64,000 nt of DNA, taken from positions 2,868,001 through 2,932,000 of the forward strand of contig NZ_CP046902.1 in assembly GCF_009789555.1 (NCBI RefSeq), given 5' to 3'. This DNA comes from Stutzerimonas stutzeri. Lineage in GTDB: Bacteria; Pseudomonadota; Gammaproteobacteria; Pseudomonadales; Pseudomonadaceae. Position 1 is the stretch's first letter. Every line of letters starts with the position of its first letter. The translations under genes and the position numbers were made by a program. This document shows positions 1-9,678 of the stretch, in pieces. The notes under the pieces are model-generated. The model searched no databases and was not told the origin of the DNA. It was given only the letters and a program-made list of their open reading frames with translations.

Positions 1-101
1 TCCCAGCTCAGGCCGAAGGCCTTGGCGATGAACAGGTCGCGTAGAAAACCGAGAAGAAAGCTGGCGACGGTCAGTGCCAGGATAACCAGTGATGCGTTCA
101 T
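1..101 (-). CDS. Start of a MurJ/MOP-like flippase (partial)
   Basis: Only the first 33 or so codons are inside the window; the ATG is the complement of 99-101. The visible residues form a hydrophobic stretch (about residues 3-18) followed by a segment reading RDLFIAKAFG, which resembles the conserved RDxxIAxxFG motif after the first membrane helix of MurJ/Wzx-type lipid-linked-oligosaccharide flippases (MOP superfamily). The gene is divergent from the mux operon, with about 280 bases between the two starts. Too little is visible to separate a true MurJ from an exopolysaccharide flippase. Confidence 0.4.
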   Translation of the reverse strand, partial: MNASLVILALTVASFLLGFLRDLFIAKAFGLSW

Positions 102-384
102 TCCTTGATCCTGTACAGGCCATTATCGGGTGGCCTGATGAAAGCGGCATATCGACCGGATGCGGTGGATCGTCAGGGCCATTGCCCGGTGCGATGTACG
201 TCAGCGGCCTGTCGAACGATACATAGACTGGACGGCTCAAGCATGGTTCCTGAGTCCTGGTTCGCAGGTTTGGCGATGTAATTCGGGCCGGACACGGCCG
301 GATACGTAAAAATGCCGTAAATCCACTTTGCGAGCGGGGCGCGACTGCTTATGGTTCACGCTCATTTCCAGGCGAACCCAGTAC

Positions 385-1629
385 ATGTCCGAGGCAAACA
401 CTTCTTCTGCCGGCTCGATGCGGCGCTGGCTCATCATCGGCGGCGTAATCATCGTGGTCGCGCTACTGCTCTGGTGGTTGTGGCCAACTGCAACCGAGCA
501 ACCGCAACAACAGCGCGGAGGGCGCCCGGCCTTCGGTGCGTTCGGCGGCCCGACGCCGGTGCGAGTGGCCACGGTCGAGAAAGGCCGATTCGACGTTTAC
601 GCCAAGGCGCTCGGTACCGTTACGCCGCTGAACACCGTGAACGTTCGCAGCCGGGTAGCCGGGGAGCTGGTCGAGGTGCGCTTCGAGGAAGGTCAGCGGG
701 TCAAGGCGGGCGACCTGCTCGCGGTCATCGACCCTCGTCCCTATGAGGTGGCGCTGCAGCAGGCAGAAGGTACGCTCAAGCAGAACCGTGCGCTGCTTGA
801 AAATGCGCAGGTGGACCTCAAACGCTATCGAGGACTGTTCGCCGACGACAGCATCGCCAAGCAGACCCTCGACACGCAGCAGGCCCTGGTCAATCAGTAC
901 CAGGGCACGCTGGCGTCGAACCAGGCGGCGGTCAACGAGGCCAAGCTGAACCTGCAATTTACGCAGATTCGTGCGCCCATCGATGGACGGGTCGGCCTGC
1001 GCCAGTTGGACCAGGGCAACCTGGTCGCCGCCAACGACGCCACGCCGCTGGTCGTCATCACCCAGACCCAACCCATGGCGATCAGCTTCACACTGCCTGA
1101 AAGCGAGCTGCCGCCGGTCATTTCCCGTTTCCGTCGCGGTGATGAGCTGTCGGTGCAGGCCTGGGATCGTGGCGAGCGCATGCTCTTCGGTGAAGGGGTC
1201 CTGGAGAGCCTCGACAATCTGATCGACCCGACCACCGGCACGCTGAAAATGAAGGCGCGCTTCGATAACGAGGCAGAGCTGCTGCTTCCCAACCAGTTCG
1301 TCAACATCCGTCTTCGCGTGCAGACGCTGGAGGAGGCGACCCTGATCCCTTCGGCGGCGCTGCAGTTCGGTTCGCGCGGCAACTACGCCTATGTGGTTGG
1401 CGACGACTCCAAAGTCGAGCTGCGGGTACTGGAAGTGGGGCCGAGCAACGGTGAAATGACTGTCGTCGCCCAAGGGTTGAGCGCCGGCGAACGGATCGTC
1501 ATGGAAGGCACCGATCGTCTGCGCGACGGCAGCGAAGTAGAAGTGGTCGACCGCCAGACGCTCGCCGAAGAAGCCGCCGAAAACCCGAAAATCGATCCAC
1601 AAAGCGCGCAGGAGCGTTCGGCGCAATGA
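385..1629 (+). CDS. muxA: RND efflux periplasmic adaptor MuxA/MdtA
   Basis: Membrane fusion protein of a tripartite RND drug efflux pump, 414 aa. It links the inner-membrane transporters MuxB/MuxC to the outer-membrane channel. An N-terminal membrane anchor spans about residues 14-33. A lipoyl half-motif follows (AGELVEVRFEEGQRVKAGDL), then a long Gln/Ala/Leu-rich coiled-coil hairpin (about residues 120-185), then the second lipoyl half around IRAPIDGRVG and the beta-barrel/membrane-proximal domains. The frame is open upstream to a TTG at 328, but the ATG at 385 is preferred because it starts the usual charged N-terminus just before the anchor. It overlaps muxB by 4 bases (ATGA), so the two are translationally coupled. 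Substrate range is not visible; in P. aeruginosa MuxABC-OpmB affects aztreonam, macrolide and novobiocin resistance. Confidence 0.92.
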   Translation: MSEANTSSAGSMRRWLIIGGVIIVVALLLWWLWPTATEQPQQQRGGRPAFGAFGGPTPVRVATVEKGRFDVYAKALGTVTPLNTVNVRSRVAGELVEVRFEEGQRVKAGDLLAVIDPRPYEVALQQAEGTLKQNRALLENAQVDLKRYRGLFADDSIAKQTLDTQQALVNQYQGTLASNQAAVNEAKLNLQFTQIRAPIDGRVGLRQLDQGNLVAANDATPLVVITQTQPMAISFTLPESELPPVISRFRRGDELSVQAWDRGERMLFGEGVLESLDNLIDPTTGTLKMKARFDNEAELLLPNQFVNIRLRVQTLEEATLIPSAALQFGSRGNYAYVVGDDSKVELRVLEVGPSNGEMTVVAQGLSAGERIVMEGTDRLRDGSEVEVVDRQTLAEEAAENPKIDPQSAQERSAQ

Positions 1630-4600
1630 ACATGTCGCGGCTGTTCATCCTCCGGCCGGTAGCGACCACCCTGACGATGATTGCCATCCTGCTGGCCGGC
1701 TTGATCGCCTATCGCATGCTGCCGGTCTCGGCGCTGCCGCAGGTGGATTATCCGACCATCCGGGTCATGACGCTCTATCCCGGCGCGAGTCCGGAGGTCA
1801 TGACCAGCGCGGTGACCGCGCCGCTGGAGCGGCAGTTCGGGCAGATGCCCGGCTTGACCCAGATGTCCTCGACCAGTTCGGGCGGCGCTTCGGTGATTAC
1901 CCTGCGTTTCTCCCTCGATGTCGCGCTGGACGTGGCCGAGCAGGAGGTGCAAGCGGCGATCAACGCGGCGGACAACCTACTGCCCGGCGATCTGCCGGCG
2001 CCGCCTGTGTATAACAAGGTCAACCCCGCGGACACGCCGGTAATGACGCTGGCGGTGACCTCGGAAAGCCTCGCCCTGCCTGAACTGCACGATCTGGTCG
2101 ACACGCGTATGGCGCAGAAACTGGCGCAGATCAGCGGCGTGGGCATGGTCAGCATCGCCGGCGGCCAGCGCCCCGCGGTACGCATTCGGGTGAATCCGGA
2201 GGCGCTTGCGGCCTATGGATTGTCGCTTGCCGATGTTCGCTCGTTGATCACCAGTTCCAACGTCAATCAGCCCAAAGGCAACTTCGATGGCCCCACGCGC
2301 GTGTCGATGCTCGATGCCAACGATCAGCTGAAAACGCCGGAGGAATACGCAGCGCTCATACTGGCTTACGAAGACGGGGCGACACTGCGGCTCAGGGATG
2401 TTGCCGATATCATCGATGGCGCCGAAAACGAGCGCCTCGCGGCCTGGGCCAATCAAAGCCAGGCCGTATTGCTGAATATCCAGCGCCAGCCAGGCGCCAA
2501 CGTGATCGAGGTGGTCGAACGCATCCAGGCGCTGCTTCCCGAGGTCACGGCCAGCATGCCGGCCGGTCTCGACGTGGTGGTGCTCACCGACCGTACGCAG
2601 ACTATCCGCGCCGCGATCACCGATGTGCAGCATGAATTGCTGATGGCCACCTTTCTTGTGGTCATGGTCACCTTCGTGTTCCTCAAGCGGCTGTCGGCGA
2701 CGATCATTCCGTCCATCGCGGTGCCCCTGTCACTCATCGGCACCTTTGCAGTGATGCACCTGGCCGGTTTTTCGCTGAACAACCTGACGCTGATGGCGCT
2801 GACCATCGCAACCGGCTTCGTGGTCGATGACGCCATCGTCATGCTCGAAAACATCGCCCGCCACGTGGAAGAGGGTGAGACGCCACTACAGGCTGCCCTC
2901 AAGGGCGCCAAGCAGATCGGCTTCACGCTGATTTCGTTGACGCTGTCGCTGATCGCGGTTTTGATTCCCCTGTTGTTCATGCAGGACGTGGTGGGGCGGC
3001 TGTTCCGCGAGTTCGCCATCACCCTGGCCGTTGCGATCCTGATTTCGCTGGTGGTATCGCTGACGCTGACGCCGATGATGTGCGCCAAGTTGCTCAAGCC
3101 CGCTACGGTGGAAAAATCCAAGCCGGACTGGGTCGAGCGGCTTATTGCCCAGTACGCGAACTGGCTGAGCTGGGTGCTGAATCATCAGCGGCTGACCTTG
3201 CTGGTGGCCGTGGCGACGCTGGGCCTGACCGTGGTGTTGTACCTCGCCGTGCCGAAAGGCTTCTTTCCGGTGCAGGACACCGGCGTGATCCAGGGCATCA
3301 GCGAAGCGCCGCAATCGATCTCCTTCCGCGAGATGAGCGAGCGGCAGCAATCGTTGTCTCGCGTGATCCTTGCCGATCCCGCGGTGACCAGCCTGTCGTC
3401 CTACATCGGTGTCGACGGTGACAACGTCACCCTCAACAGCGGTCGCCTGCTGATCAACCTCAAACCACATGATCAGCGTGACGTCACGGCGAGCCAGGTC
3501 ATCGACCGCCTGCGGCCTGAGCTGGCGAAACTGCCGGGCATCGATCTGTACATGCAGCCGGTGCAGGATCTGTCCATCGAAGACCGGGTCAGCCGCACGC
3601 AATTCCAGTTCAGTCTCGAATCGCCGGACAGCGAATTGCTGAAAGAGTGGACGCCAAGACTGGTCGCGGCCTTGCGCGAACGTCCCGAACTGACCGATGT
3701 CGCCAGCGATCTGCAAAGCGATGGTCTGCAGATCTACCTGGATATCGATCGCGATGCGGCGGCACGGCTGGGTATCGAGATATCGGCGATCACCGATGCG
3801 CTGTACGACGCCTTCGGTCAGCGGCAGATTTCGACCATCTTCACCCAGGCCAGCCAGTATCGCGTGGTACTCGAAGCACAAGCGGGCAACCGCATCGGAC
3901 CGCAGGCGCTGGAACAGTTGTTCGTGCAGAGCGAGGGCGGCACGCCGGTGCGGCTGTCGAGCCTGGCCACGCTGGAGCAGCGCAACGCGCCCTTGCTGAT
4001 CAACCACATCGGGCAATTTCCGGCCGTGATGCTGTCATTCAACCTGGCTGACGAGGTGTCGTTGGGCAGGGCGGTTGAAGTCATCGAAGCGGTCGAGGCC
4101 GAGATCGGCCTGCCAGCCGGTATCCAGAGCCGCTTCCAGGGCGCCGCCGAGGCGTTCCGCGCGTCGCTGTCGAGCACCTTGCTGCTGATCCTGGCGGCCG
4201 TGGTGACCATGTATATCGTGCTCGGCGTACTCTACGAGAGCTACATCCATCCGATCACGATCCTGTCGACGCTCCCATCGGCGGCGGTCGGTGCCTTGCT
4301 CGCGCTGTTGCTGACCGGCAATGACCTCGGACTGATCGCCATCATCGGGATCATCCTGCTGATCGGCATCGTCAAGAAGAACGCGATCATGATGATCGAC
4401 TTTGCCCTGGAAGCCGAGCGCCACCAGGGCATGAGCCCGCAGGACGCGATCTATCGAGCGGCGCTGTTGCGCTTCCGTCCGATTCTGATGACGACCCTGG
4501 CTGCACTCTTCGGTGCGGTACCGCTGATGCTGGCGTCCGGTTCGGGTGCCGAGTTGCGCCAGCCGTTGGGGCTGGTGCTGGTCGGCGGGCTATTGCTCAG

Positions 4601-4706
4601 CCAGTTGCTGACACTGTTCACCACGCCGGTGATCTATCTGTTTTTCGATCGCCTGGGGCGGCGCTTCCGGCGCAAGGATGTGGCAGAGCAGGAGTCGCTC
4701 GCATGA
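1626..4706 (+). CDS. muxB: RND efflux transporter MuxB/MdtB
   Basis: Inner-membrane proton-driven RND (HAE1) transporter of 1026 aa, the first of the two non-identical pump subunits typical of MdtBC/MuxBC pumps. The N-terminus (FILRPVATTLTMIAI) is the standard first helix. The TM4 region reads GFVVDDAIVMLEN and carries the proton-relay Asp pair. The family repeat is visible as two large porter halves followed by helix clusters, and the second half has the LLIGIVKKNAIMMIDFALE motif. It is coupled to muxA by a 4-base overlap. Its stop overlaps an ATG at 4703 that opens a 50-codon frame leading into muxC. As in E. coli MdtBC, MuxB is expected to assemble with MuxC as a heterotrimer. Confidence 0.93.
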   Translation: MNMSRLFILRPVATTLTMIAILLAGLIAYRMLPVSALPQVDYPTIRVMTLYPGASPEVMTSAVTAPLERQFGQMPGLTQMSSTSSGGASVITLRFSLDVALDVAEQEVQAAINAADNLLPGDLPAPPVYNKVNPADTPVMTLAVTSESLALPELHDLVDTRMAQKLAQISGVGMVSIAGGQRPAVRIRVNPEALAAYGLSLADVRSLITSSNVNQPKGNFDGPTRVSMLDANDQLKTPEEYAALILAYEDGATLRLRDVADIIDGAENERLAAWANQSQAVLLNIQRQPGANVIEVVERIQALLPEVTASMPAGLDVVVLTDRTQTIRAAITDVQHELLMATFLVVMVTFVFLKRLSATIIPSIAVPLSLIGTFAVMHLAGFSLNNLTLMALTIATGFVVDDAIVMLENIARHVEEGETPLQAALKGAKQIGFTLISLTLSLIAVLIPLLFMQDVVGRLFREFAITLAVAILISLVVSLTLTPMMCAKLLKPATVEKSKPDWVERLIAQYANWLSWVLNHQRLTLLVAVATLGLTVVLYLAVPKGFFPVQDTGVIQGISEAPQSISFREMSERQQSLSRVILADPAVTSLSSYIGVDGDNVTLNSGRLLINLKPHDQRDVTASQVIDRLRPELAKLPGIDLYMQPVQDLSIEDRVSRTQFQFSLESPDSELLKEWTPRLVAALRERPELTDVASDLQSDGLQIYLDIDRDAAARLGIEISAITDALYDAFGQRQISTIFTQASQYRVVLEAQAGNRIGPQALEQLFVQSEGGTPVRLSSLATLEQRNAPLLINHIGQFPAVMLSFNLADEVSLGRAVEVIEAVEAEIGLPAGIQSRFQGAAEAFRASLSSTLLLILAAVVTMYIVLGVLYESYIHPITILSTLPSAAVGALLALLLTGNDLGLIAIIGIILLIGIVKKNAIMMIDFALEAERHQGMSPQDAIYRAALLRFRPILMTTLAALFGAVPLMLASGSGAELRQPLGLVLVGGLLLSQLLTLFTTPVIYLFFDRLGRRFRRKDVAEQESLA

Positions 4707-4855
4707 CCGGCCCTGTTCGAACGATGGCGAGCCGGGTGACGAGGCTGCCCCGGATGATCGCGCTGGATACCGCCCTGCGTCCTGAGCGTGGCCGATCAGG
4801 TACATGCGCCGGGGCTTTCAGGTTCTCTGTTCGCATTGCTGGCTTGCAGCCATGA
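4703..4855 (+). CDS. Possible 50-aa coupling ORF between muxB and muxC
   Basis: A short frame begins at an ATGA overlap with the muxB stop and ends in a TGA that overlaps the muxC ATG at 4852 (ATGA again). The product (MTGPVRTMASRVTRLPRM...) is basic and has no recognisable domain. A start-stop overlap at both ends is what one would expect of a translational relay carrying ribosomes across the unusual 145-base muxB-muxC gap. Against it, the frame is short and has no obvious ribosome-binding site beyond the coupling itself. It may simply be chance in GC-rich DNA. Confidence 0.22.
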   Translation: MTGPVRTMASRVTRLPRMIALDTALRPERGRSGTCAGAFRFSVRIAGLQP

Positions 4856-7800
4856 ATCTGTCGGCTCCTTTCATCGCCCGTCCCGTGGCAACCATGCTGC
4901 TGAGCCTGGCGATCCTGCTGCTCGGTGGGGTCAGCTTCGGCCTGTTGCCGGTGTCGCCGCTGCCGAACATGGATTTTCCGGTCATCACGGTGCAGGCCAG
5001 CCTGCCGGGTGCGAGTCCGGAGATCATGGCCTCCAGCGTGGCGACGCCACTGGAGCGCTCGCTCGGCAGCATTGCCGGCGTGAGCCAGATGAGCAGTCGC
5101 AGCAGCCAGGGTTCGACGCGGATCATCATCCAGTTCGACCTCGACCGCGAGATCAACGGTGCCGCCAGGGATGTGCAGGCGGCAATCAATGCGTCGCGCA
5201 ATCTGCTGCCCAGCGGCATGCGCAGCATGCCGACCTATCGCAAGATCAACCCGGCGCAGGCGCCGATCATGGTGCTGTCGCTGACCTCCGAAGTGCTCGA
5301 CAAGGGCCAGCTCTACGACATCGGTTCCACCGTACTGGCGCAGAAGCTGTCGCAGGTTCCGGGTGTCGGCGAGGTGCAGGTCGGCGGCAGCTCGCTGCCG
5401 GCGGTGCGCGTCGAGCTCCAGCCGCAACAGCTCGAACAGTACGGCGTCTCGCTGGACGAGGTACGCGAGACCATCGCCTCCGCCAACGTGCGGCGTCCCA
5501 AAGGCATGGTCGAGGATGACGATCGTCACTGGCAGGTGCAGGCCAACGACCAGCTGCACGAGGCAGCCGATTACCTGCCGTTGATTATCCGCTACCAGGA
5601 CGGTGCGGCGCTGCGTCTGAGCGACGTCGCCAAGGTGCGTGACGGCGTCGAGGATCGCTACAACGACGGCTTTTTCAACAACGAACGTGCCGTGCTGCTG
5701 GTGATCAACCGACAGGCCGGCGCCAACATCATCGAAACCATCGAGGGGATTCGCAACGAACTGCCGGCGTTGCAGGCCATCGTGCCGGGCAGCGTCGATA
5801 TGGCAGTGGCGATGGACCGTTCGCCGGTCATCCGTGCGACGCTTCACGAGGCCGAGCGGACCCTGCTGATCGCGGTGGGGCTGGTGATCGTGCTGGTCTT
5901 CCTGTTCCTCGGTCGGCTGCGCACGGCGCTGATCCCGGCGCTGGCGGTCCCGGTTTCGCTCGTCGGTACGTTCGCGGTGATGTACCTGTTCGGCTTCTCG
6001 CTCAATGTGCTGTCGCTGATGGCGCTTATCCTGGCGGCCGGGCTGGTGGTGGATGACGCTATCGTGGTGCTGGAAAACATCGCGCGGCACATCGACGAAG
6101 GCGTTTCGCCCGTGCGTGCCGCCTATCTCGGCACCCGCGAGGTGGGCTTCACGCTGCTTTCGATGAACCTTTCGCTGGTCGTGGTATTCGTCTCGATCCT
6201 GTTCATGGGCGGTATCGTCGAGCGGCTGTTCCGCGAGTTCTCGATTACCCTGGCCGCCGCCATCCTGGTCTCGCTGCTGGTGTCGCTGACGCTGACGCCG
6301 ATGCTGTGCGCGCGCTGGCTCAAGCCCCACCAGCCCGAACACGATGGGCGTCTGTACCGCTGGAGCCACCAGGCTCACCAATGGCTGTTGCGCCACTACG
6401 ACCGTTCCCTCGGGTGGGCATTGCGCCATCACCGCATCACGCTGTTCACGCTCCTGGCGACGATAGGGCTCAATGTCTTTCTCTATATCGAAGTCCCCAA
6501 GACCTTTCTTCCGCAGCAGGACACCGGCCAACTGACCGGTTTCATCCGCGGCGACGACGGGCTGTCGTTCCAGGTCATGCAGCCAAAGATGGAAGCCTTC
6601 CGCAAGGCGGTGCTGGCCGATCCGGCAGTCGAGAGCGTGGCGGGCTTCATCGGCGGGCAGGGCGGGATCAATAACGCCTTCATGATCGTGCGGCTCAAGC
6701 CACTGGCCGAGCGCAAGATCTCGGCGCAGAAAGTGATCGAGCGTATTCGCAAGAACCAGCCGAAGGTGCCAGGTGGGCGCATGTTCCTCATGGCTGATCA
6801 GGACCTGCAGTTCGGGGGCGGTCGCCAGAGCAGCTCGGCGTACTCCTACAACCTGCTGGCCAGCGACCTCGCCGATCTGAGGACCTGGGTGCCGCAGGTC
6901 ACCCGTGCGTTGATGGCCTTGCCCGAGCTGACCAGCATCGATGCCAACGAGGGCGAGGGCGCGCAACAGATCAGCCTGAAGATCGACCGCGACGCGGCCA
7001 AGCGGCTGGGTATCGACATGAGCACCGTCACCACGCTGCTCAACAACGCCTTCAGCCAGCGCCAGATATCCACCATCTACGAGTCGCTCAACCAGTATCG
7101 GGTCGTGATGGAGATCGACCCGAGTTACGCCCAGCATCCCGAGGTGCTGGAGCAGATCCAGGTGATCACCGGCGATGGTCGCCGTGTTCCGCTGGCCGCC
7201 TTCGCCCGCTACGAACGCAGCCTCGAAGAAGACCGGGTCAGTCACGATGGCCAGTTCGCTGCGGAGAACATCGACTTCGACCTGGCGCCGGATGTCAGCC
7301 TGGACCAGGCGACACGGGCCATCGAGCGCGCGGTGGCGGCCATCGGCATGCCCAGCGAGGTCCAGGGACGCCTGGGCGGCACTGGCGACGTGTTTCAGTC
7401 CACCCAGCAAGGCCAGCCGTTGATGATCCTCGGTGCATTGGTTCTGGTCTACATCGTGCTCGGCATCCTTTACGAGAGCTACATCCATCCGTTGACGATT
7501 CTGTCCACCTTGCCTTCGGCCGGTGTCGGTGCGTTGCTGGCGATCATCCTGACCGGGGAACAGTTCAGCCTGATTTCCCTGCTTGGGCTGTTCCTGCTGA
7601 TCGGCGTAGTGAAAAAGAACGCAATCCTGATGATCGATCTGGCCCTGCAGTTCGAGCGCAACGACGGGCTGTCTCCGCCAGAGTCGATCCGTCGCGCCTG
7701 CCTGCTGCGTTTCCGTCCGATCCTGATGACCACCATGGCGGCCATCCTCGGTGCGCTGCCATTGCTGATGGGCGGGGCGGAGGGCGCCGAGATGCGCCAG

Positions 7801-7956
7801 CCGCTGGGCCTGAGCATCATCGGGGGGCTGGTGCTCAGCCAGATTCTCACGCTTTACACGACGCCGGTGGTCTACCTGTACCTGGACCGGGCACGTCATC
7901 GTTTCAACCGCTGGCGCGGTGTACGCACCGACGCCGCCCTGGAAAATCCGTTATGA
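4852..7956 (+). CDS. muxC: RND efflux transporter MuxC/MdtC
   Basis: Second inner-membrane RND subunit, 1034 aa, partner of MuxB. The start at 4852 gives the canonical MNLSAPFIARPVATMLL N-terminus; the frame is open further upstream to 4804, but those 16 residues do not look like the family. The TM4 relay motif is AAGLVVDDAIVVLEN, and the second-half motif is LLIGVVKKNAILMIDLALQ. Overlap with opmB is 4 bases (7953-7956). In the Mdt/Mux class the two pump subunits divide roles, one carrying most proton translocation and the other substrate binding; which does which here cannot be read from sequence. Confidence 0.93.
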   Translation: MNLSAPFIARPVATMLLSLAILLLGGVSFGLLPVSPLPNMDFPVITVQASLPGASPEIMASSVATPLERSLGSIAGVSQMSSRSSQGSTRIIIQFDLDREINGAARDVQAAINASRNLLPSGMRSMPTYRKINPAQAPIMVLSLTSEVLDKGQLYDIGSTVLAQKLSQVPGVGEVQVGGSSLPAVRVELQPQQLEQYGVSLDEVRETIASANVRRPKGMVEDDDRHWQVQANDQLHEAADYLPLIIRYQDGAALRLSDVAKVRDGVEDRYNDGFFNNERAVLLVINRQAGANIIETIEGIRNELPALQAIVPGSVDMAVAMDRSPVIRATLHEAERTLLIAVGLVIVLVFLFLGRLRTALIPALAVPVSLVGTFAVMYLFGFSLNVLSLMALILAAGLVVDDAIVVLENIARHIDEGVSPVRAAYLGTREVGFTLLSMNLSLVVVFVSILFMGGIVERLFREFSITLAAAILVSLLVSLTLTPMLCARWLKPHQPEHDGRLYRWSHQAHQWLLRHYDRSLGWALRHHRITLFTLLATIGLNVFLYIEVPKTFLPQQDTGQLTGFIRGDDGLSFQVMQPKMEAFRKAVLADPAVESVAGFIGGQGGINNAFMIVRLKPLAERKISAQKVIERIRKNQPKVPGGRMFLMADQDLQFGGGRQSSSAYSYNLLASDLADLRTWVPQVTRALMALPELTSIDANEGEGAQQISLKIDRDAAKRLGIDMSTVTTLLNNAFSQRQISTIYESLNQYRVVMEIDPSYAQHPEVLEQIQVITGDGRRVPLAAFARYERSLEEDRVSHDGQFAAENIDFDLAPDVSLDQATRAIERAVAAIGMPSEVQGRLGGTGDVFQSTQQGQPLMILGALVLVYIVLGILYESYIHPLTILSTLPSAGVGALLAIILTGEQFSLISLLGLFLLIGVVKKNAILMIDLALQFERNDGLSPPESIRRACLLRFRPILMTTMAAILGALPLLMGGAEGAEMRQPLGLSIIGGLVLSQILTLYTTPVVYLYLDRARHRFNRWRGVRTDAALENPL

Positions 7957-9413
7957 GCTTGTTGTGTCTGAAGTATTCCGCGCGCCCGCTGGCCTTGCTG
8001 GTCATGGCGTTTTCATTGGGCGCCTGCACCCTTGGCCCCGATTATCAGCGCCCGGATCTGCCGACTTCCGCCGCGTTCAAACAGGCCGAAGGCTGGAAGA
8101 GCGCAACCCCTTCGGACGTATCGCAGCGTGGCGCGTGGTGGACGCTCTATGGCGATGCCGAACTGAACGCCCTGGTCGAGCGGCTGAATGTGTCCAACCA
8201 GAACCTGGCCGCGGCCGAGGCGCAGTATCGGCAGGCGCGCGCGTTAGTGCGCGGCGCGCGCTCGCAACTGTTTCCCGTGGTCGGGGCCAGCGGCGGCGTT
8301 TCCCGTGGAGGGCAGGGCCGGTCGACCGACGGCACGCAGAACACCTTCGGTAGCGGGGTCAGCGAAAGCTATGAAGTCGGGCTCGATGCATCCTGGGAGC
8401 TGGACATCTGGGGCCGGCTGCGGCGCAATCTGCAAGCCAATCGCGCCGACATGCAGGCGAGCGCGGCGGACCTGGCAGCGGTTCGCTTGAGCCTGCAGTC
8501 CGAACTGGTGCAGACCTACCTGCAACTGCGCGTGATGGATGAGCAGCAGCGCCTGCTGGATCAGACGGTGGAGGCGTTCGCACGCTCGCTGCGCCTGACG
8601 GAAAACCAATACCAGGCGGGCATCGTGCCCAGGTCGGACGTCAGCCAGGCGTTGACCCAGTTGAAAAGCACTCAGGCCCAGGCGATCGACCTGCGCTGGC
8701 AGCGGGCGCAGATGGAGCACGCCATCGCGGTGCTGGTCGGGGTGCCGCCCTCGGCCCTGGACATCGCCGAGCGTGGCGATATTCCTCGACTGCCCGAGGT
8801 GCCGCTGGCGCTGCCGTCGCAGTTGCTGGAGCGCCGTCCGGACATCGCTTCTGCCGAGCGACAGGTAATGGCCGCCAATGCACGGATTGGCGTGGCTGAA
8901 GCGGCCTGGTACCCGGACCTGACCCTGAGCGCCGGAGGCGGCTACCGCAACAGCAGCTTCAGCGATTTGATCAGCGTACCGAATCGCTTCTGGTCCCTGG
9001 GCCCTCAGCTCGCACTGACCCTGCTCGACTTCGGCGCTCGGCGGGCAGAGCTGGAACAGGCCGAAGCCCTCTACGACCAAACCGTGGCGACCTATCGGCA
9101 GACGGTTCTCGACAGCTTCCGCGAGGTCGAAGACAACCTCGTGCAGCTGCGCGTCCTGGCCGAAGAGGCGGTGGTGCAGCGCGAAGCGCTGGAGGCGGCG
9201 CAAGAGTCGCTGCGCCTGATCGAGAACCAGTATCGCGCGGGCACCGTGGACTTCCTCAGTGTGGCGACGGTGCAAACCACTGCGCTGAACAACGAGCGCA
9301 CCAACCTCGCCTTGCTGGGTGACCGACTGACCGCCAGCGTGCAGCTCATCACGGCCCTGGGCGGAGGATGGAACGTCGAACAGCTGGAGGACGCTGAACC
9401 GGTTCAGCAATAA
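7953..9413 (+). CDS. opmB: Outer-membrane efflux lipoprotein OpmB (NodT family)
   Basis: Outer-membrane factor of the Mux pump, 486 aa. The N-terminus is a lipoprotein signal with lipobox LGAC (Cys at about residue 25), followed by the typical TLGPDYQRPDLP start of NodT/OprM proteins. The protein shows the duplicated long-helix architecture of TolC-like channels (YEVGLDASWELDIWGRL in the first half, SLGPQLALTLLDFGARR in the second). It is last in the operon and coupled to muxC. After the stop there is no convincing T-rich terminator, so transcription may run on into the downstream type VI module. Confidence 0.92.
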   Translation: MSLLCLKYSARPLALLVMAFSLGACTLGPDYQRPDLPTSAAFKQAEGWKSATPSDVSQRGAWWTLYGDAELNALVERLNVSNQNLAAAEAQYRQARALVRGARSQLFPVVGASGGVSRGGQGRSTDGTQNTFGSGVSESYEVGLDASWELDIWGRLRRNLQANRADMQASAADLAAVRLSLQSELVQTYLQLRVMDEQQRLLDQTVEAFARSLRLTENQYQAGIVPRSDVSQALTQLKSTQAQAIDLRWQRAQMEHAIAVLVGVPPSALDIAERGDIPRLPEVPLALPSQLLERRPDIASAERQVMAANARIGVAEAAWYPDLTLSAGGGYRNSSFSDLISVPNRFWSLGPQLALTLLDFGARRAELEQAEALYDQTVATYRQTVLDSFREVEDNLVQLRVLAEEAVVQREALEAAQESLRLIENQYRAGTVDFLSVATVQTTALNNERTNLALLGDRLTASVQLITALGGGWNVEQLEDAEPVQQ

Positions 9414-9562
9414 GCGCGGCCTTACGATTAGGCGGCTGCGTCTGATGTCGGGCGGGCGAGGCCCATAGCTGAGAACCAGTCCATAAAAAAGCGGTGCGCC
9501 GTTTGCGCTCGCCAACACGCGTGCAGCAAGGTTCCAGTTCAAATACCGAAAAGGAGATTGGT

Positions 9563-9678
9563 ATGGCTGGCATCCCCATCGTTCACCGGGGGCCCATGAC
9601 GTGCGCCCCATAATTGGACAGGGCGAAACGCCCATTCGCAGTGGTGCATGGACCGTGATGGTGGGAGGCCCGGCATGA
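9563..9678 (+). pseudogene. PAAR-like leader fragment, frameshifted
   Basis: A strong ribosome-binding site (AAGGAG, 9551-9556) precedes an ATG at 9563 that gives only 16 codons (MAGIPIVHRGPMTCAP) before TAA at 9611. Reading through the C4 run at 9606-9609 with a -1 shift continues as IIGQGETPIRSG, then TVMVGGPA, to a TGA at 9676-9678. That TGA overlaps the ATG of the next gene. The joined 38-residue peptide resembles the first half of a PAAR-repeat protein (Cys-Pro turn, Gly/Pro-rich strand, TVxxGGxPA). It could be a decayed PAAR gene, an assembly error in the C-run, or a real frameshift site. The assignment rests on a weak similarity read by eye. Confidence 0.33.

Noticed and set aside
328..384. 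TTG start extending muxA by 19 residues
   Set aside because: Adds residues not seen in adaptor proteins; the ATG at 385 gives the normal N-terminus before the membrane anchor.
4618..7899. 1093-codon open frame on the minus strand opposite muxC
   Set aside because: Shadow frame caused by GC-biased third positions; its His/Gln/Arg-rich product resembles no family, while the plus strand encodes a clear RND pump.
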